This document shows, piece after piece, positions 38,028-52,393 of a stretch of 64,000 nucleotides of DNA (position 1 is the stretch's first letter; every line of letters begins with the position of its first letter). The DNA is from Serinus canaria (lineage: Eukaryota > Chordata > Aves > Passeriformes > Fringillidae): positions 43,104,466-43,168,465 of the forward strand of contig NC_066343.1 of assembly GCF_022539315.1 (NCBI RefSeq). Reading direction: 5' to 3'. Under the pieces are notes generated by a model. That model was not told the DNA's origin. It worked only from the letters and a program-made list of their open reading frames with translations, and searched no databases. A program made the translations under genes and the position numbers.

Positions 38028-40176
38028 TAAGAGCAGTCAGCTTGCTGTTATTAAAATTCCAATCTGTTTTTCAAAATAAAAGAAATCTGTTGCTTAAGAA
38101 TGCATATTCAATATCAATTATTTCAATAAGTTATTGCTAATCTTTAAAACTTAACTGTCTACCATATCAACATTAATGCTCTGACTACTTCTAATTATAT
38201 AGGTGGGAAATAGGTGTCAGAGACACTATTCCAAAGGAAGGGACAGAAATAAGCAGTCAGAAAAAAAAAAGAAAAAAAAGACATTGGGATCCTGAAGATA
38301 AAGGAAAGGTTGAGAAAGAAAAGACCTAGAAGAGCAGTAATGAAAGAATCAAAGTAAAGAAAGAATGGAAAGAATATTTTTCTTTTATCAGATATGAATG
38401 GTAAAGTCTTGAAAAAAATGAAGAGGACTGAAAGTATGTGGTCATCCAAAGAAGGTTATTCTTTGCCTGACTCATATAATATACTTTCCTGCTTTGAGCA
38501 GTAGCACACTCTGGGATAACTTTAATTTATATATCAACTGATAAAACATACTTAAAGTAGAATATCTTCATCCTTACTGAAAGAGCTGGAATCAAAGATC
38601 TATCCATTAGAGATGAGTGTCAGTAAATTCGAATAACGTCCTGAAAGATTGTTTTTTCCTTTTTCAAGTTTTCCTTGAAGTCCTGGCTACATATGCATGA
38701 CCGTTTCATTCTCTCAACTAACACAGCCATCATATTTCTCATCTATCTTCATTCAGTTTATGATCAGACAAGCTTAGACAATATCTCCAAAAATATCCCA
38801 AATTAGCCTTTTTAAAGCAGTGAGAATATCATACAAAGAAACAGTGGCCAGACGGAAATCTGACCTTTTAGCATCAGCAGTCATAAGAGTCAAATTGTGA
38901 CTTTTCAAGAACTTGCAAACATTGTAAATGAGGTTTCAGCAGCACACATGAAAATCAAAGGCATATGATTGAAGTTTCTCAGCATGAGGAAGATATCTGG
39001 GTATTCAGTTGCTAAACCAACTTTGCAAAGGAGCCTTTTATGAAATTGACATGAGATAAAATTCCAGCAGCCACCTAAGCAATAATGTTTTTCTCATTTT
39101 TCAGTTTCTATCTCTCTTAAATCAATGCAAAACATAAATTCTTCCATTAGATCCAGTGGTGTGAGTCCATATGGAGGAAACCTTTGAGGAATCAGGCATA
39201 CATAATTAGAAAATAAAAGATCCAACATAAAACAGCAGATGAAAGGATGTATCCCACACCGTGGAACTAGCTCCACTAATTTTGCTGTGACCAGCAATAA
39301 AATAAATTACTAATAATTTTTGTTAGCGAAGCATAATAGTAATATTTTGCTGAATTTACAAAGTACAAGACTAACAACCCAGGCTTGGAATCTGATGTAA
39401 GTAATCATAGTACATTTGACATCACCTTCCTCAGCACAGATGAGGAGTTTCAAAGTACCTTGCTCAGAAAGCAGAAACATCAAATGTGGCCTCAAATATT
39501 TATATTTAACCATTTAGGTGCATTCCATGAGTAATTTTAAGGTGACACTTGCTCTGTTAAAGCTTTATGTATTTGGTATTTTCAAAGTCTAAAGCACACA
39601 GAAAATTATGAGTAACATCAAAACAAGAGGCAAAAAAACCCATTTATTAAAAATACTTCTGATAAAATTGTTTAAAAAATCAGATTCTTTCCATTTTCTT
39701 TTTTTTACAAAGAGGCCTACAGGGTTTTGGAAATGAAAAGAGGACTACTTTGCTAACTAGCACTATGCATCTCTTGATTTTCTTGACAGAAACAAACTAA
39801 AACAGGAAACAAGACTGAATTTAAGTTATTAAATATCAGAAAGGGTGGCAGTGACATTAATAGTGAGGGATGAGGATGCAGGCTTTTAACAAGCCAAGTT
39901 ATGGTACATTGCCTTTTTTTAGACTAATCTGCACTCCAAACACCATAAGAACTTGTGAGTGTATTTCCATTCTGAATTACTCTCCATAAAACCTAACACA
40001 AACATTCTACTTTACTGCCCACGCTTCCAAGAGAAAAAGGGCTGCACTTTTACAGGGGTGACAAGGGCTTTACTGCATCCTTCAGCCCTGCCAATCATGC
40101 AAGAAGGAAAGGCATCCTAGAGGACTCAAAGGTGTGTATAAGCAGCTGCTAGCTGTCAAATAAACTTGATTCCTAC
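38028..40176. other. AT-rich non-coding, intron-like
   Basis: No convincing coding region. Short open frames on the minus strand at 39.1-39.5 kb lack splice context. Nothing else recognised. Confidence 0.45.
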
Positions 40177-40299
40177 CACTGTTGCCTCAAGAAATTGTTT
40201 AATAAAATCTCGTAGGGAATTCTGAAATAAGAAATTATTGGCTTTAGTCTGCCACAGTTTTCTGCTGCAGTGGTGATCCAAATTTTCTTTTTCATTATT
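40177..40299 (-). CDS. candidate internal exon, unidentified protein
   Basis: The minus-strand segment is open in phase 0 and ends at the donor GTG|GTAGGA. Two acceptors are possible. A pyrimidine-rich tract ending CATTTTGGAG gives 41 codons, and TTTCTTATTTCAG at 40221 gives only 15 codons; both keep phase 0. The peptide includes DHHCSRKLWQTKANN in the longer form and NSLRDFIKQFLEATV in both. Phase 0 at its end fits the exon candidate at 34817-34936. Family unknown; the longer exon has no independent support. Confidence 0.35.
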
Positions 40300-41681
40300 C
40301 TCCAAAATGAAATTAAAACAGGGGTAGGTGGAAGGGGGTACAAGTCCAATACCAGGTCCCAAATTCAGAAGCAGTTATAGTCTGGCTCTAAATCTAAATT
40401 GTGAAAGCTGTTTGTTTTTTACCAAAGTCCATGTAAAATTTTAAAATATGCAGAAACATTACTACCAATTCTGCCACTGTTAACAATTCTGAACACTTTT
40501 CATTCCTCCGTGGAGACCAAGAAAGCTATGCACAATTTAAAATCTATTCTGCATGTCACCTTCTGAGAATTTCTTGCATATTAGCACACTATGTTTTTAA
40601 GATAAATATATCCTAAAGGAGATACTACCCTATTTAATGAAGGACATTATTCTCCAAGTGTGTGTTTCTTTATTATATGTTTCAGAAATGTTTAAAATTT
40701 TCCCAATGAATTTTCTAAGTCCCTATAGGGAAATATGCAGATTGAGGTGAACTGAGAGACTGTCAATGCATTTGTAAAAGGATTTAAAATTTTTAAATGT
40801 TTGCTGTCATGCAGTCAACCCTTGTTTTAAACCAAAGACTAGAAGAATCCATTTGAGAGGTAAGGCAGAATGCAAAGTAAAAAACTGATATTTAGACAAA
40901 AGTAGCAATAGCTCTACCCTAAATTTTTCTTTCTCTTTCATAATTTCTGTCTCACAGATTGGACCCTAGTGCTGTGAAAATGATTTTCCCCATGGAAAAT
41001 CTCTTCCCTTCCATGAAATTTAGGGTTTTTTCTTATTAGTTCAGTGAAATGGTTTTATTGCCCAAACAACAACAAGGAAAAAGAAATTTGATTTTTCTTT
41101 CATTTTTAGAAATGAGGTTAGACGATATGGTATATTTCATTCCTAAGCCACGGTTTAAAAGTCAAAGAAAATTGAGGGCTTTTTTAATAAATCATCCACA
41201 GTTGATGGCATTAAGCTCCCAGTGCCTAATGTCCTGTGACATTCCCAGTGCATAGTCCTGTGCCAAATATGCTCATGTGAGTATAGTCAGTTTTTAACAT
41301 GAGCCTCTCCATTACAGGTGTGCTGGAAAGTCGCTCTCCATTACTGATATGCTGGAGTGCTGTCAATATCCAGAAAATATTTATTACCATGTGAGAAGGC
41401 AGAAGAAAACTCAGGTAATTGTACACACAACTCTCACACAGTCAACAGTGAACAGAGAGGGCATAAGGAAAAAGTCAGTTTCTCAGCAGATTAACTGGGG
41501 TCAGTTCTTCACCTTCAATTCTTTATTATCCTTGGCAAAGATTCAGCACCTCTGCTTAAAGTGTAGAAGACTGTCCCACGCCTGAGGTAACTGCTGTCAG
41601 CATATTTCTTTCTGTCTTTCCTGTAAGTAAGGTCTGAAGGGAAGATCTCTTTGTTCATGCAGATTTTTTTTTTAAGGTTAC
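40300..41681. other. non-coding between exon candidates
   Basis: AT-rich sequence. The 41682-41894 exon candidate leaves one base and the 40177-40299 one starts in phase 0, so at least one more exon would be needed between them if both are real. I could not find a convincing one. Confidence 0.4.
41305..41356. repeat. imperfect tandem duplication, period 29
   Basis: CTCTCCATTACAGGTGTGCT and CTCTCCATTACTGATATGCT start 29 bases apart and agree at most positions. Confidence 0.75.
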
Positions 41682-41894
41682 CTTTAGAGGTTAGTTTCAC
41701 AGCTTTTCTTTTCATGGATAGATAATAGCTTGTTCTTGCCTTACAACCCGTACATTTTATGGCTTTGATTCTCAGCTTGCTGTCTTTCAAATGGAAGGAA
41801 GGGTTGTCTAGGTTTATGAACAAAATAAATCCTAAGCCAACATTCTTAACTACTGCAATATCTTCTTCTGATAGCTCAAAATACAACTGCATGT
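41682..41894 (-). CDS. candidate internal exon, unidentified protein
   Basis: On the minus strand an excellent acceptor (TTATATAACTTTTCCTGCTCCAG) precedes 213 open bases ending at the donor AAAG|GTAACC. The open frame takes two bases of a codon and leaves one; it is part of the longest non-repeat minus ORF in the window (156 codons, 41515-41985). The peptide includes DMQLYFELSEEDIAVV, GLGFILFINLDNPSFHL and IKAIKCTGCKARTSYYL. No conserved motif is recognised. Its phase does not join directly to the 53.2 kb or 40.2 kb candidates, so intervening exons would be needed. Confidence 0.45.
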
Positions 41895-42719
41895 CTGGAG
41901 CAGGAAAAGTTATATAAGAGAAACAAAAAACCAAAAAGTCTCTACCCCTGTGGAAAAGAATTTTTTCTTGAGACCTGATTATCAAAAATATTGCTTTCTG
42001 ATTCCAGTCTTTCCAAACAGTGAAAAGATTATAGTTTCTGAATTATCAGCCAGGACCTTATGAAGTTGGCTACTGTTTGTAGTGGATTTGTAGGTTTAGA
42101 ATTTTTAATGAGAGAAGGATGTTCTTGGTTTCTCTGAAGGTACTCACATGGTGCCATAAAATACAAGCACAAATAGCAATGTATTTCCCAAGGGAATGTT
42201 TTATTCAACAGTGAAATGTTCCCACCAGAAATCTTTTTGCTAGTCTTGAAATATATTTAATCTTTTTTTCTTTCCTCCTTGCCTTTCCACAGAGAATGAA
42301 TGCATTATTTTCTTAATGGTAATATCCTGACTTCTTTTAAAGCTCTGTGAAGGAAATGTGAATTTGTGCTAATTATTTTCAGTTCTTAAACAACCACAAT
42401 AGCAGAGCCTGGTTAATGTTTTCATTGAAGGAATTATTTAAGCTCCATTTCAGTCTCTCATTATAAATGAACAAAAGAAATGAAAGGTGATTTGCACTCA
42501 AGAATTACAGCTTGAAGTGTCCCTCAGACAAAAGCACCAGCTACCAACATCTTGGACAGACATTAGCAACGATGGGGATAAATTTGTAAAGCATGCACAC
42601 GCCTACACTTGACCCACAGTCTACCAAGAAGAGAGAAAGCCAATATGGTCCCATTAAATGGAGAGGCAAAAATGCAGAATGCACAAAACCACAGCAATTA
42701 TCCTGCTGCCAAGCAACCA

Positions 42720-42800
42720 TAGGAAAAGAAAAAGAAAAAAAAATAAAAAGAAAGGAGAGGGGAAAGTGGAGAAACAAAAAACAAGTAAAGAAAAAAAGCA
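42720..42800. repeat. purine-rich tract
   Basis: About 80 bases almost purely A and G (GGAAAAGAAAAAGAAAAAAA ... AAAGGAGAGGGGAAAGTGGA). It produces overlapping low-complexity frames rich in Lys/Arg on one strand and Phe/Leu on the other. Confidence 0.75.
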
Positions 42801-45800
42801 GACTGTGGGGATAAAAAAGGTGAAGTCCAATAGAGGCAAATAATCCAAAGCTATAGAATTCCTTTAAAATCCTGCTGATTAGAACCTTCTTTCTGGGTGT
42901 AGTTAACACAAAATGCATCAAGATTAAAAAGCTTCATGAACTAGAGTTGAAATTATACTTCAGAATTACCTAGTTTCTGATTTACTGGATAAACAGGGCC
43001 TATTTAGATGGGTATGGTTTCTTACTTTCATGAAAGTTATTAAAAAAAAGAAAAAAATTTCTACTGTGATTTGAGCAGGCTGTGTCCAAGGCCTAAACAG
43101 ATTTGCTTTCTAAAACAAGCCAAATAAATACTGTTACTCAAAGTACTTGAAATCAGACACATAAATTTCAATGATATAAAATTTTAAAAAAAACCAAAAT
43201 ATGAGGTCTGAAGAATTCATTTACTTCTGCTTCTTTTGCTGCCTTGCTTGGTTGACCACAAACAGGAATGCTCAACTGTAATTATTTAGAAGCTGCATCA
43301 GTTTTTAAATGGCCAGAATATTATGTGCCATGCAAGAATATGGAGCAAGTAACAGATTTAGAAATCATTCTACAAGCCTCAGTATGTTCATTTATCAATA
43401 CACTTTGTCACTGATCTGCAGAGTTTACCTAAGGGCCAGAATAGACCAAAAACAATGTCAAATTGCATGAACAAATAATCACCTGAGATTAGCAAGAGCA
43501 GTCATTCCCAAATGTTATCTAATCAGCAGTAACGGATTTCAAGTTATTATTGGCATGAGAGTAAGCATAAAATAAGACTGACCATTGCTTTTCAACAAAT
43601 ATCACAATTAGCTGGTCCTAAATTATCACCATATATTTATTGTTTTATTTTTGAGGGTGTTAGAAAAAATTATAGTTATGCAACTTTCCCAAAGTGAGAA
43701 AATAAGAAATTACAAATATGCATACAGGAAAATAATGGAACTGTTAATCTAATTTAATCCAGAGACTGAATAATTTGAAGAAGTAATTATTTTTCTTCCT
43801 CTTTGAATCCCATTGCTCAGAAGGTTTTTTTTATTTCATCTATGGAATCCTCTCAGCTTCCCTGAATTTTCTGTTTTGGAAGAAGAAACTGCCAGGTTCT
43901 TCAGAATCACTTAATCAAACTTCCTGGGAACTCTGAAGATTGAATATTTTCCTTATGAAAATAAAACTTTATAATCTTCACATTTTCTTCAGTACTTGAA
44001 TTTTGGCCTTTTTAACAAAGGAATCGAACTACTCATTTGGCTTCTTCTTTTTAATCTTAAATGTTTCTATGTGAGAGAATAGGGAGCTCTGTAGAAAACT
44101 CACTAAGCTGATATTACAGACATTGTCTTGAATCCTACTGACATGGAGTTCAACTACTTACAATGGAAGGCCCAGGATATTTTTTTTAATCTCTCTTATT
44201 TAATTGCAAAAAACAGGAAATTAATATAATTCTTCATGTGGGATTATTTATGAAAACAATAGTTTCTTTATTACTGTCTTGTCATATAATTTCAGGAGTG
44301 ATCTACCAGACTGCTAATGGTCATTACCTATATGGTATTTTCTGCTGATCAAATTTTACAGTACTTACAGCAATACTGTAGATATTTAAAATAGCCACCA
44401 CAGTAGAATAAAACAGCAGAAATGTTATCTTTATAACTTGCCATTCAATTAGATAGGTTTCAGTGATTTCATGTCTTTACAAAAAAGCACTGCATACTCC
44501 ATTTCTTCCAGATGAGTATGCTTTTTCATGGCTGGGTAACCAAATTGCCATTGTTTCCATCAATACAATGACTGGTTTTGTTTGTAGTTCATCACCTGAT
44601 TCATAAGCTTTTGTGACAGATTGCAAAATACTGAAATAGAAGCCATGATTTTCTTATGTCTGTGAAATATTAAGTCATCCAGTAGCAAAATTATGAGAAT
44701 AAGTAGCTCCGTGGCATGAGATTTTTTAATGTCATTTGACTGTGATTGTTATTTTAGTAGAAGACTTGATTAATAGATTCTGAGGAATATTTTCTTCAAT
44801 TGTATTTTAGCTTAAAAATACTCTTCATGAAATTTGTGATGCTTTCTGCCAGCAGTAAGACAGGTTTTAATAGCATTAGAATCCTTTTCATTCTGAACAG
44901 TTTGTGAATATAGGAAAGTTTTTGTGGTTTTTAGTTTCCTTTGAGGGTTACAAAAGACAAAGATGTGTCTTTATATGATTGGATGTTTCTTTCTTTTATA
45001 TCCTCATATTTAATATATGACTACTGCATGTGTTATCAATGAAGTCAGTTGGGTCAGACTTTTGCAAACAGAATTTCTAACTTCTCTCAGTTTTTTACAC
45101 GCTAAATAAGCATCTGAATAATTCTGGAGGAAATGATACCAGGGCTGGGCATTTGACACAAATTGGCAAGTAAGACACCAGATATCTAGCTGTAGTAAAT
45201 TAGCACAATTTCATTTCAACCATTGATTTTTACCAATTGAAGAAGTACACCTGCTTAACAAAAAACATTTTGGTTTTTTAATCACAGCAGGATTTTCCAA
45301 TTATTTATTTAGTGTACAATACATACATCTTTTGGACTGTACTACTGAGGAGGTTACTGTGTTTCTAATTTACTTTTAAAGATATTTTGAGGCCTTTTTA
45401 TCCAAGTGCAGTGGCCATTGACACAGCAGCTGCCCAACACTACAAGATAGTGCATCCAGCCAGATAACAGCTTCCTCACTCTGTTTCCTGCTCACGCTTC
45501 ACTGCACTGCCTTTTCCAAGCACAACCAACATCCCCTCCACTCCTTGTGTTACAGGTTGTCTCCCTATCTGTGCATAAAACACAGCACCCCTTTTACACT
45601 GTGTTGAGTTTATACAGTCAATAATGAGAGAATTTCCTAGAACATGAGTCATATGCCTTTTGTGGCAGGCTTACTTGAAAGTTATTTTGTGTTAGATGCT
45701 GTTCTTAATCTCACCAAGTGATTTTTCAGCATTTTTAGAGTTTCCTAGAATTGAAGGCTAAAGGTCACACTCATTATCAGGCTCTATATTTCAAGCAAAA

Positions 45801-48800
45801 TTCCCGCATTAAGCCATCAGTATTCTCCACATTAGTCATAAACAACTTTGGAAAAAGAAAATATTTTAGAAGAAGCATCCCATCTCAAAATGCATCTTAT
45901 CACTTGGTTAGGGAGCATGAAGTAACATCCTATACAAGCATAAGTTTATTAGAGTAATTACACCGGAATTTCTCCAAAAATAACTTTTAGTGCTCTTTGT
46001 CATATCTTTCTGTTTAAAACACTTAAATTAGTGTTAAGTCCAGCTTAGCTTAAGAAACAATTGTATAATTGCATATACAAGTGAAAGAAGTACCAGCAAA
46101 GTGTAACATCCAGCAGCTGGAAACAGCTGCTAGAAGGTAACTACCTGTATTTAAGGCTGAGACAATGGACAGAGACAGAGCACAGCAACTAAGAGAGTCT
46201 GCACAGAGGGAGACAGAGCAGACAATCACGAACACTCTCAGTATGCTCCCAAATGCCTGCCATGATGCTGCTCTGAGGGCCTGCTTGACTTCAAGGAATT
46301 TGAATTTGACTCCCAGCATGAAGTTACTGGAAATGGTATGGCATCCAGATAAGAAAGGAAAACTCGTGTCTATTAAGGGCTTGATTTGCATCCCCGAGAT
46401 AAAAGACCTCAAAATAGTAATACAAAACTGGAAAGAACAAAAGAGTAATATAATAAAAAAATCCCCAATCTAATATTAAAAAAAATGGATTAAAATGTAA
46501 AAAAAATCTGAACATTGAGCAGATAAATTTGATGGGTTTAATATGTAAATTTTACAGTTACATTAGCTAAACAAGAAAGCAGAAACTAGACTGACCTTTT
46601 TCAGAAGCAAATTTTTATAGGCACTATCATCTTTGAGGAATGCAATGATTTAACTAAAATCAGGATCTTCATCATGAAGGTATGTAGGACTCCATCACTA
46701 CCTGGAAGTGGATTTTTAAATTTTAAACAGGAAGAATGTCATCTATTAACAGATGGAGTAAATTTTTTTCCAAGTTTGTTTATTTACACTTAGTTTAGAC
46801 CTTCCAAAAATATCTATCAATGCCCAAATGTTGTAGAAGCATATCAAGATTTGGTGCCAGTTTGTAGTAGAATATCCGACACAACTAACAGTATACAAGT
46901 ATATATAACAGTATACATCTCTTTCTGCTCAGAAGACCAGATGCAGGCCATTGTAAGAATAGAAGGAAAGACTCTGTCCCTCAGATCTCCAATAGAGTGC
47001 ACTCAGTCACAGTATATTCAAAGAAAGGAAAATGACGTGCTATTTCAACATGTGAAACAGTCACCATGATAAAAAGAACAAAAACATCTTTGAATATCAC
47101 ACGCTTTACGCCACCAGATTTAATCACACAAAGGAATCATGATTCTGGAAGACAGTTTTTGTCCTTAAGAAACAATATTAGAATCTTTTTTTTTTGATAA
47201 AAAATATTTAAATTATTTTAAATTAAATTCAGAGTCTGTTGGTATGATGTATCACCTGCCCTGATACCTTCAGTAGCAAAGCAAACACTGAGCTGAACTT
47301 ACTTTTTTCACTGTCTCTTATCTCAAGAACGAAAACAGAACTGTCTTTTCTGGCTCCCACAAGACAGTTTTTTTACACCTTCCTCATAGTCTTCAAGCCT
47401 AAGGAGAAAATATTTACGGGCATTTTCTGTGTCTACACAGGAGCACCTCCTGTCACGATTGCTCTCATAGGCACATCTTAATGAAGGACATTAAATTTCA
47501 CGTAAATAATTCCTGAGACAAAAAGTTTCATGCTTTTGCATTTATACTCTAGAAAAAGACAGCGGATTTTATGAATGACAATGAAAAATTTTGTAAGAGC
47601 AAACATACTCCAAACCTTAGAGCAGCAAATCGAGAAACTACATATAATAGCTGCCAAAGAGTGATCACTACTTCCTTAGTCTAATGCCACCATCATTCAT
47701 CTCCTTCGCACTCTGGTAAAACACAGCAGTAAGGAAAGCAGGAAAAATGAACTCTCACAAAATGGTACTTGAAATGATGGATGTAAACATAGATAAACAA
47801 TTCTCACTGTAGTTGAGAGACTTACTCTTCATCTGGTCTCACAATCCAAACAAACCAAAAGTCAGAAAACACAATTCAAATGAAGTTACTAAAAAGTATG
47901 TATGAAATGATCAGTACAGTTCTAGAATTCTTTCACACACACGGAATCTACGTACTCATAAACCCTGTATTTTAGTTATGATACAGGTTCCCCATTTTGA
48001 GATAATAAGGAAACAGAGGAACAGGATGGCAGTAAGAGTAAATAAACACAGAATTTTTAGAGGATATTGCTACAGTTAATAAATTTGGAAAGGAAAAATA
48101 CAATATAAATCGCATATTTTATATATATTACAATATATTCCCTACAATATTTTTTTTCCAATTTGAATTTCTATCCTTACAATTCTGTTGCTTTATTGTT
48201 GTTTAATGTTAATTAAGAAGATTCTTAGATTGGCCATGTATGAGCCTTTGCTTTCTTTTTCCAAGTAACTTCAACTAATTTTTAACCAGCTGTTAGCAAT
48301 CTTCAACAAACTCAAAACACATATTGGTAAAATCTTAAATTAAGTCTTGTTCCTCAATACCTTAATAAATTAGTAAGATGAGGGACAAAATCACTGAGTG
48401 TGATGACACTTGGAACACCAAAAAAGATGGATGACAGTCCATGAAAAGATGTGCTTTTGGATGACCTGCAAGCAAACAACTAAACAGACTGAACACTTGC
48501 TGCCCAAGAACCGGCTTAGCAATGACAGCTTTTAAAATATTATGAAGCAGCCTGTAGAAAATTAAGTAATTTTCTCAGTGCCATTTGTATAAAACCAGGG
48601 CTAGTGATCAGAATAATTACTTTCATATTTGAGTCACTGGTGAGTCAGACAAGGCTGAGTGGGACTAGAGATAGAGCAGTACTACATCAGACAGCCCTTG
48701 CGTTTAAATAATTCTCTGAATCACAGATGAAGGAGATGTTTATTATTATTTTTCATTTATAACTATTATAAAATAAAGGTAACTTTGCTTTTATTATTAG

Positions 48801-49950
48801 AACATCAAATTAGGAGGAGTTTGGCTTTCACACTAAAATTTCTACAACATAAATTTAGGTAGAAGAGTGGTCACAGCAAGTCATCCATTCAGTACATAAA
48901 CACATCAGGCCAAGTAGGAAATCCAGACATGATATTGAAACTAATATGTACACTAGATTCCAAGCACTGCCTTCTGTGCTATTTCCATGTATTTTTGCCT
49001 TCCATTACACACATTAGGTATGGGGATATTTTTTACTTCTCAAATTTGTCATATTTTGTCCAACAAAATATATAACCTTTTGATATATGCTTCTGCCTCA
49101 TTTTAATATATGTTGTGTTAAAGACAGAAACTAATTTCATTCTAATAGAAAATCAAGGAATTAAAAACATAAGTCTTGTTTTAACACATGAAGCTATGTT
49201 TCACATATTTTAATATAAGATGGGGTTATAAAAATTGAAAATGAGGGTGTTGCACAACATTGGTGATGGGATTAAATAGTCCTGGAAGTTCCTCTTGAGT
49301 CTATCTGTTCTGGGGCACATACCCTTTTGATAAATGTACCTCAGCATGCAATCTCACTTATTTGTGCAAAAAAGGGCAAAACACTCTTTCACTACACAGG
49401 AGGCCTTGAAGTTACCTAGCTTCAGACATACTTCTTCTTCTTCAGGTAATAGTTTCAATCTGATACAAATAGTCATAAAATTATTATTTACTACTTTCCT
49501 TTATTATTTATTTGAAGAACTAAACTTAGAAAACATTTTGGCAAGTATTGGGAAAGGATTATTTAAGGATAATTACAAAAAAAAATTGGCACACTTCAGA
49601 CATCTTATCCAGCATGGAATATTAACGATACCTCCTTGTAATCCCTAAAATGTATTTTTTATGAAGTATTTTTATCCAAATTATAGCAGGAATTTATAGG
49701 ACATCACGAACCAGGGAAATCATCACTTGACTCATCTCAGGCAATTTTAAGTCCTTTCTACAGTTTGTATTTTCTCAGCTATTACACAATCTCAGACATC
49801 TGTGAGTGCTCTTCCAGGATTTAGCTGGGCTAAAGAGGGCTCCCTCACTACAACTTTAATTTTACAAAATGGGAAATGTGATCACTCAAGTACATTCATA
49901 TTATTGAAATAATGCAAGAAACAGGTGTTTTCCAATAAGAACTCAGTTCC

Positions 49951-49987
49951 CAGTTGCACTGTTCCATTAAACAGTTGCACTGTTCCA
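49951..49987. repeat. 16-base direct repeat
   Basis: CAGTTGCACTGTTCCA occurs twice with five bases between the copies. Confidence 0.85.
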
Positions 49988-51954
49988 AATTCTCTTGCCT
50001 GACAGTGACCCAGTTCCAGAGCTGCTATATTTACTCATGTGAAGCAGGAAAAATTTTAAAGGTTGTTCAACTATTCAAAGTTTAGTTCTCAAGAAAATTG
50101 ATCACTTCAGTTTTAATAAAATAATTTTTATTATTATATTATACTAGCAATTATATTATCTAAACACAACTATCGATGGCTAAGAAGGGAGCAACTAATG
50201 GTGATTGGTTTGATGCACTTTTTATGGGCTTGCAAATTGCTTTAGAAAAAGAAATGTGTGACTCAACCCACAAAAAGCTTCATATTTCTAAAACAAAAAC
50301 CACAAATGGTTCTAAAGTTGCTCAAATACTTGGTTTCTTGTTTTTCCCATCCGTTTAATTTCTCCCAGGAGAGGAAAGTGCTAAAACTCCATTAAGACAG
50401 ACCAACAGCTATTACAGTCAACCTAGCTCAAGAAAGAGCAAGAAATACTAGCAGTCTTACATTAAATTTTCAAGCAATTCCTCCTTAAATTTTGTAGATT
50501 CTTGCGCACATTCTAAATCCTTAAGGGAATTAGGCAAACTAAATCAAGAATCCTTATCTCCCATGATTTTCTTCTTACCAGAATAAACATGCCCATCCAG
50601 GGTTCATTGAGTGAGGACCGTGCAGCCCTTTGTAAAATTAACTTCCTAGACAAAATTCAGATACACACTGCATTGATTTCATCTTCAGGGCTACCTTAAT
50701 TTTTCTTTTTAGAAAAATGGCTTCTTTAGTTAGTTGCTGTCCAGTCAACATACAGAAACTGCTTTGAATGAAGACAAAAATAAACTGAAACCAATGTAAA
50801 CAAAAGCCACTTATTTTATTTCAAGCAATCACATTTCACATTTTACTTCACTTATAGCAGGTTTGAATTTTAAAAAATAAACTTTACCAATCCACAGATT
50901 TCCCCTTCCTAATTAATCTGGAAATATAGTTCCAAAAAACAATAAGGAAAATTAATCCAGGATGTACTTACTAAAAACTTGAAAATGTCCAGTCTGGCAG
51001 CTATTTTCAAAAGTAAAGTAGGTAGACAAAACTTTGTTTACTATATTCCAAAAAAAAAGAGCACAGACTATTAAATACTTGCATCATTTTTAGAGGCATA
51101 ACACTGATGCAGCTATTCTCATCTTTCAAACAGGAACATGTCTGATTTGAGGCCTTAAAATTTGAATTTTCAAAGTCTCTTTTTTTTCACAGCAATAATA
51201 CCCCTGTGGAATAGCAAATTGAAAATTTGGATTAAAATATTAAGTACAGATTTCCTGATGTGAAAAAGAAACTGTATAAAGTAATTTACACAAAACCATG
51301 TAACTAGCATCGGGCTACCAATTATCTGTAATTATACTGCCTGTCCAGCACCATTTTTTTATCCTTCACTCTAGGCAGTGCACTGATGCTGAATTTTGAG
51401 AGACCTTGCTACAGTCTGAAAAATCTTTTGCCCTGGAGAATTTCTTTGCTTCTGCATTAAGTGGTCATGACATCAGATTAACTGTGATTGAGGATCAATG
51501 TCACTCAGAACTGGTTTGACTTTTCAACAGTGTTTGTCTCACTATATTGAGTACTGCTTTATTTGCAGAGAATTAACAAGTAGGATTTGCTGGTCTGACA
51601 TTGAAAAGCAAGCCATCATTAACTGCTTCTGGTATGACCCATCATTCAATTTTCTAATCAGAAAGAAAAAGGAAATTCTGAGGGCAGCCTGAGAGATAAC
51701 ATCATAGGAGTAGATCTGAAATCAACAAGAACGTGATGAAGCATTTGCTCACCATATCACTCCTCTCAAGAGCTGAAATGTAAAACATGGATGATAAAAA
51801 ACAGAGACATGCCGTCATCTTTTAATGAGAATCAAGAGGATGACATGTGAGAAGAATGAGAATTCATCTTCAACACTTTCCCTCAAATATTCTGCATGAA
51901 GAATATATCTCTCTAGGTAATATACTAGCCTAGTAGCAGAGAAGAAAAAACCCA

Positions 51955-51983
51955 CAACAAACAAAAAAACAAAAAAAAAAAAA
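51955..51983. repeat. A-rich simple repeat
   Basis: ACAACAAACAAAAAAACAAA followed by about 12 more A. Confidence 0.8.
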
Positions 51984-52393
51984 CGCCCACTGTTGCCAAA
52001 AGGACAACATATTCCAAAACAGCAAGGAGAGGCTTTTTGTAATCCATCCTCTTTTCCCTGAATTTCTGCCACAGGGATCTCAAACGCTGGGTCTCTGAGG
52101 AAGAAGAGATGCCAGCTGTCCTCCTCCTGTGCAGCCCCTAGCTGTTAATTCATGAAGTGTCAATGAAAGGCAGCCTGTTCGCTGCGTCTCTCAGGCTGGC
52201 TGTCTACAGCAGTGGGTGGTGACTTAGTGGGATGATGTAACCCAAAGTGGCTGTCGGCAGTAGGTCACGGTTCATCTGCTTCCACTGAGGAATTGCAGCT
52301 GTGCAATCTACAGCCTTTACTCAGGAGAAGATTGGCCACATGCTTGAAAGCAATTCTGTAGCTGTTACTTCTATCTTTCCCAAAGAAAGACAC

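Noticed and set aside
42593..42921. Lys/Arg-rich and Phe/Leu-rich overlapping ORFs
   Set aside because: They are produced by a purine tract; low complexity.
46165..46473. Plus-strand 102-codon ORF starting MDRDRAQQLRES
   Set aside because: It overlaps an opposing 120-codon frame in a purine/pyrimidine-biased patch; no promoter spacing, splice pair or family supports it.
51569..51631. Plus-strand 63-base splice-bounded open segment
   Set aside because: Short, isolated and on the strand opposite the better exon chain; such segments are expected by chance in 64 kb.
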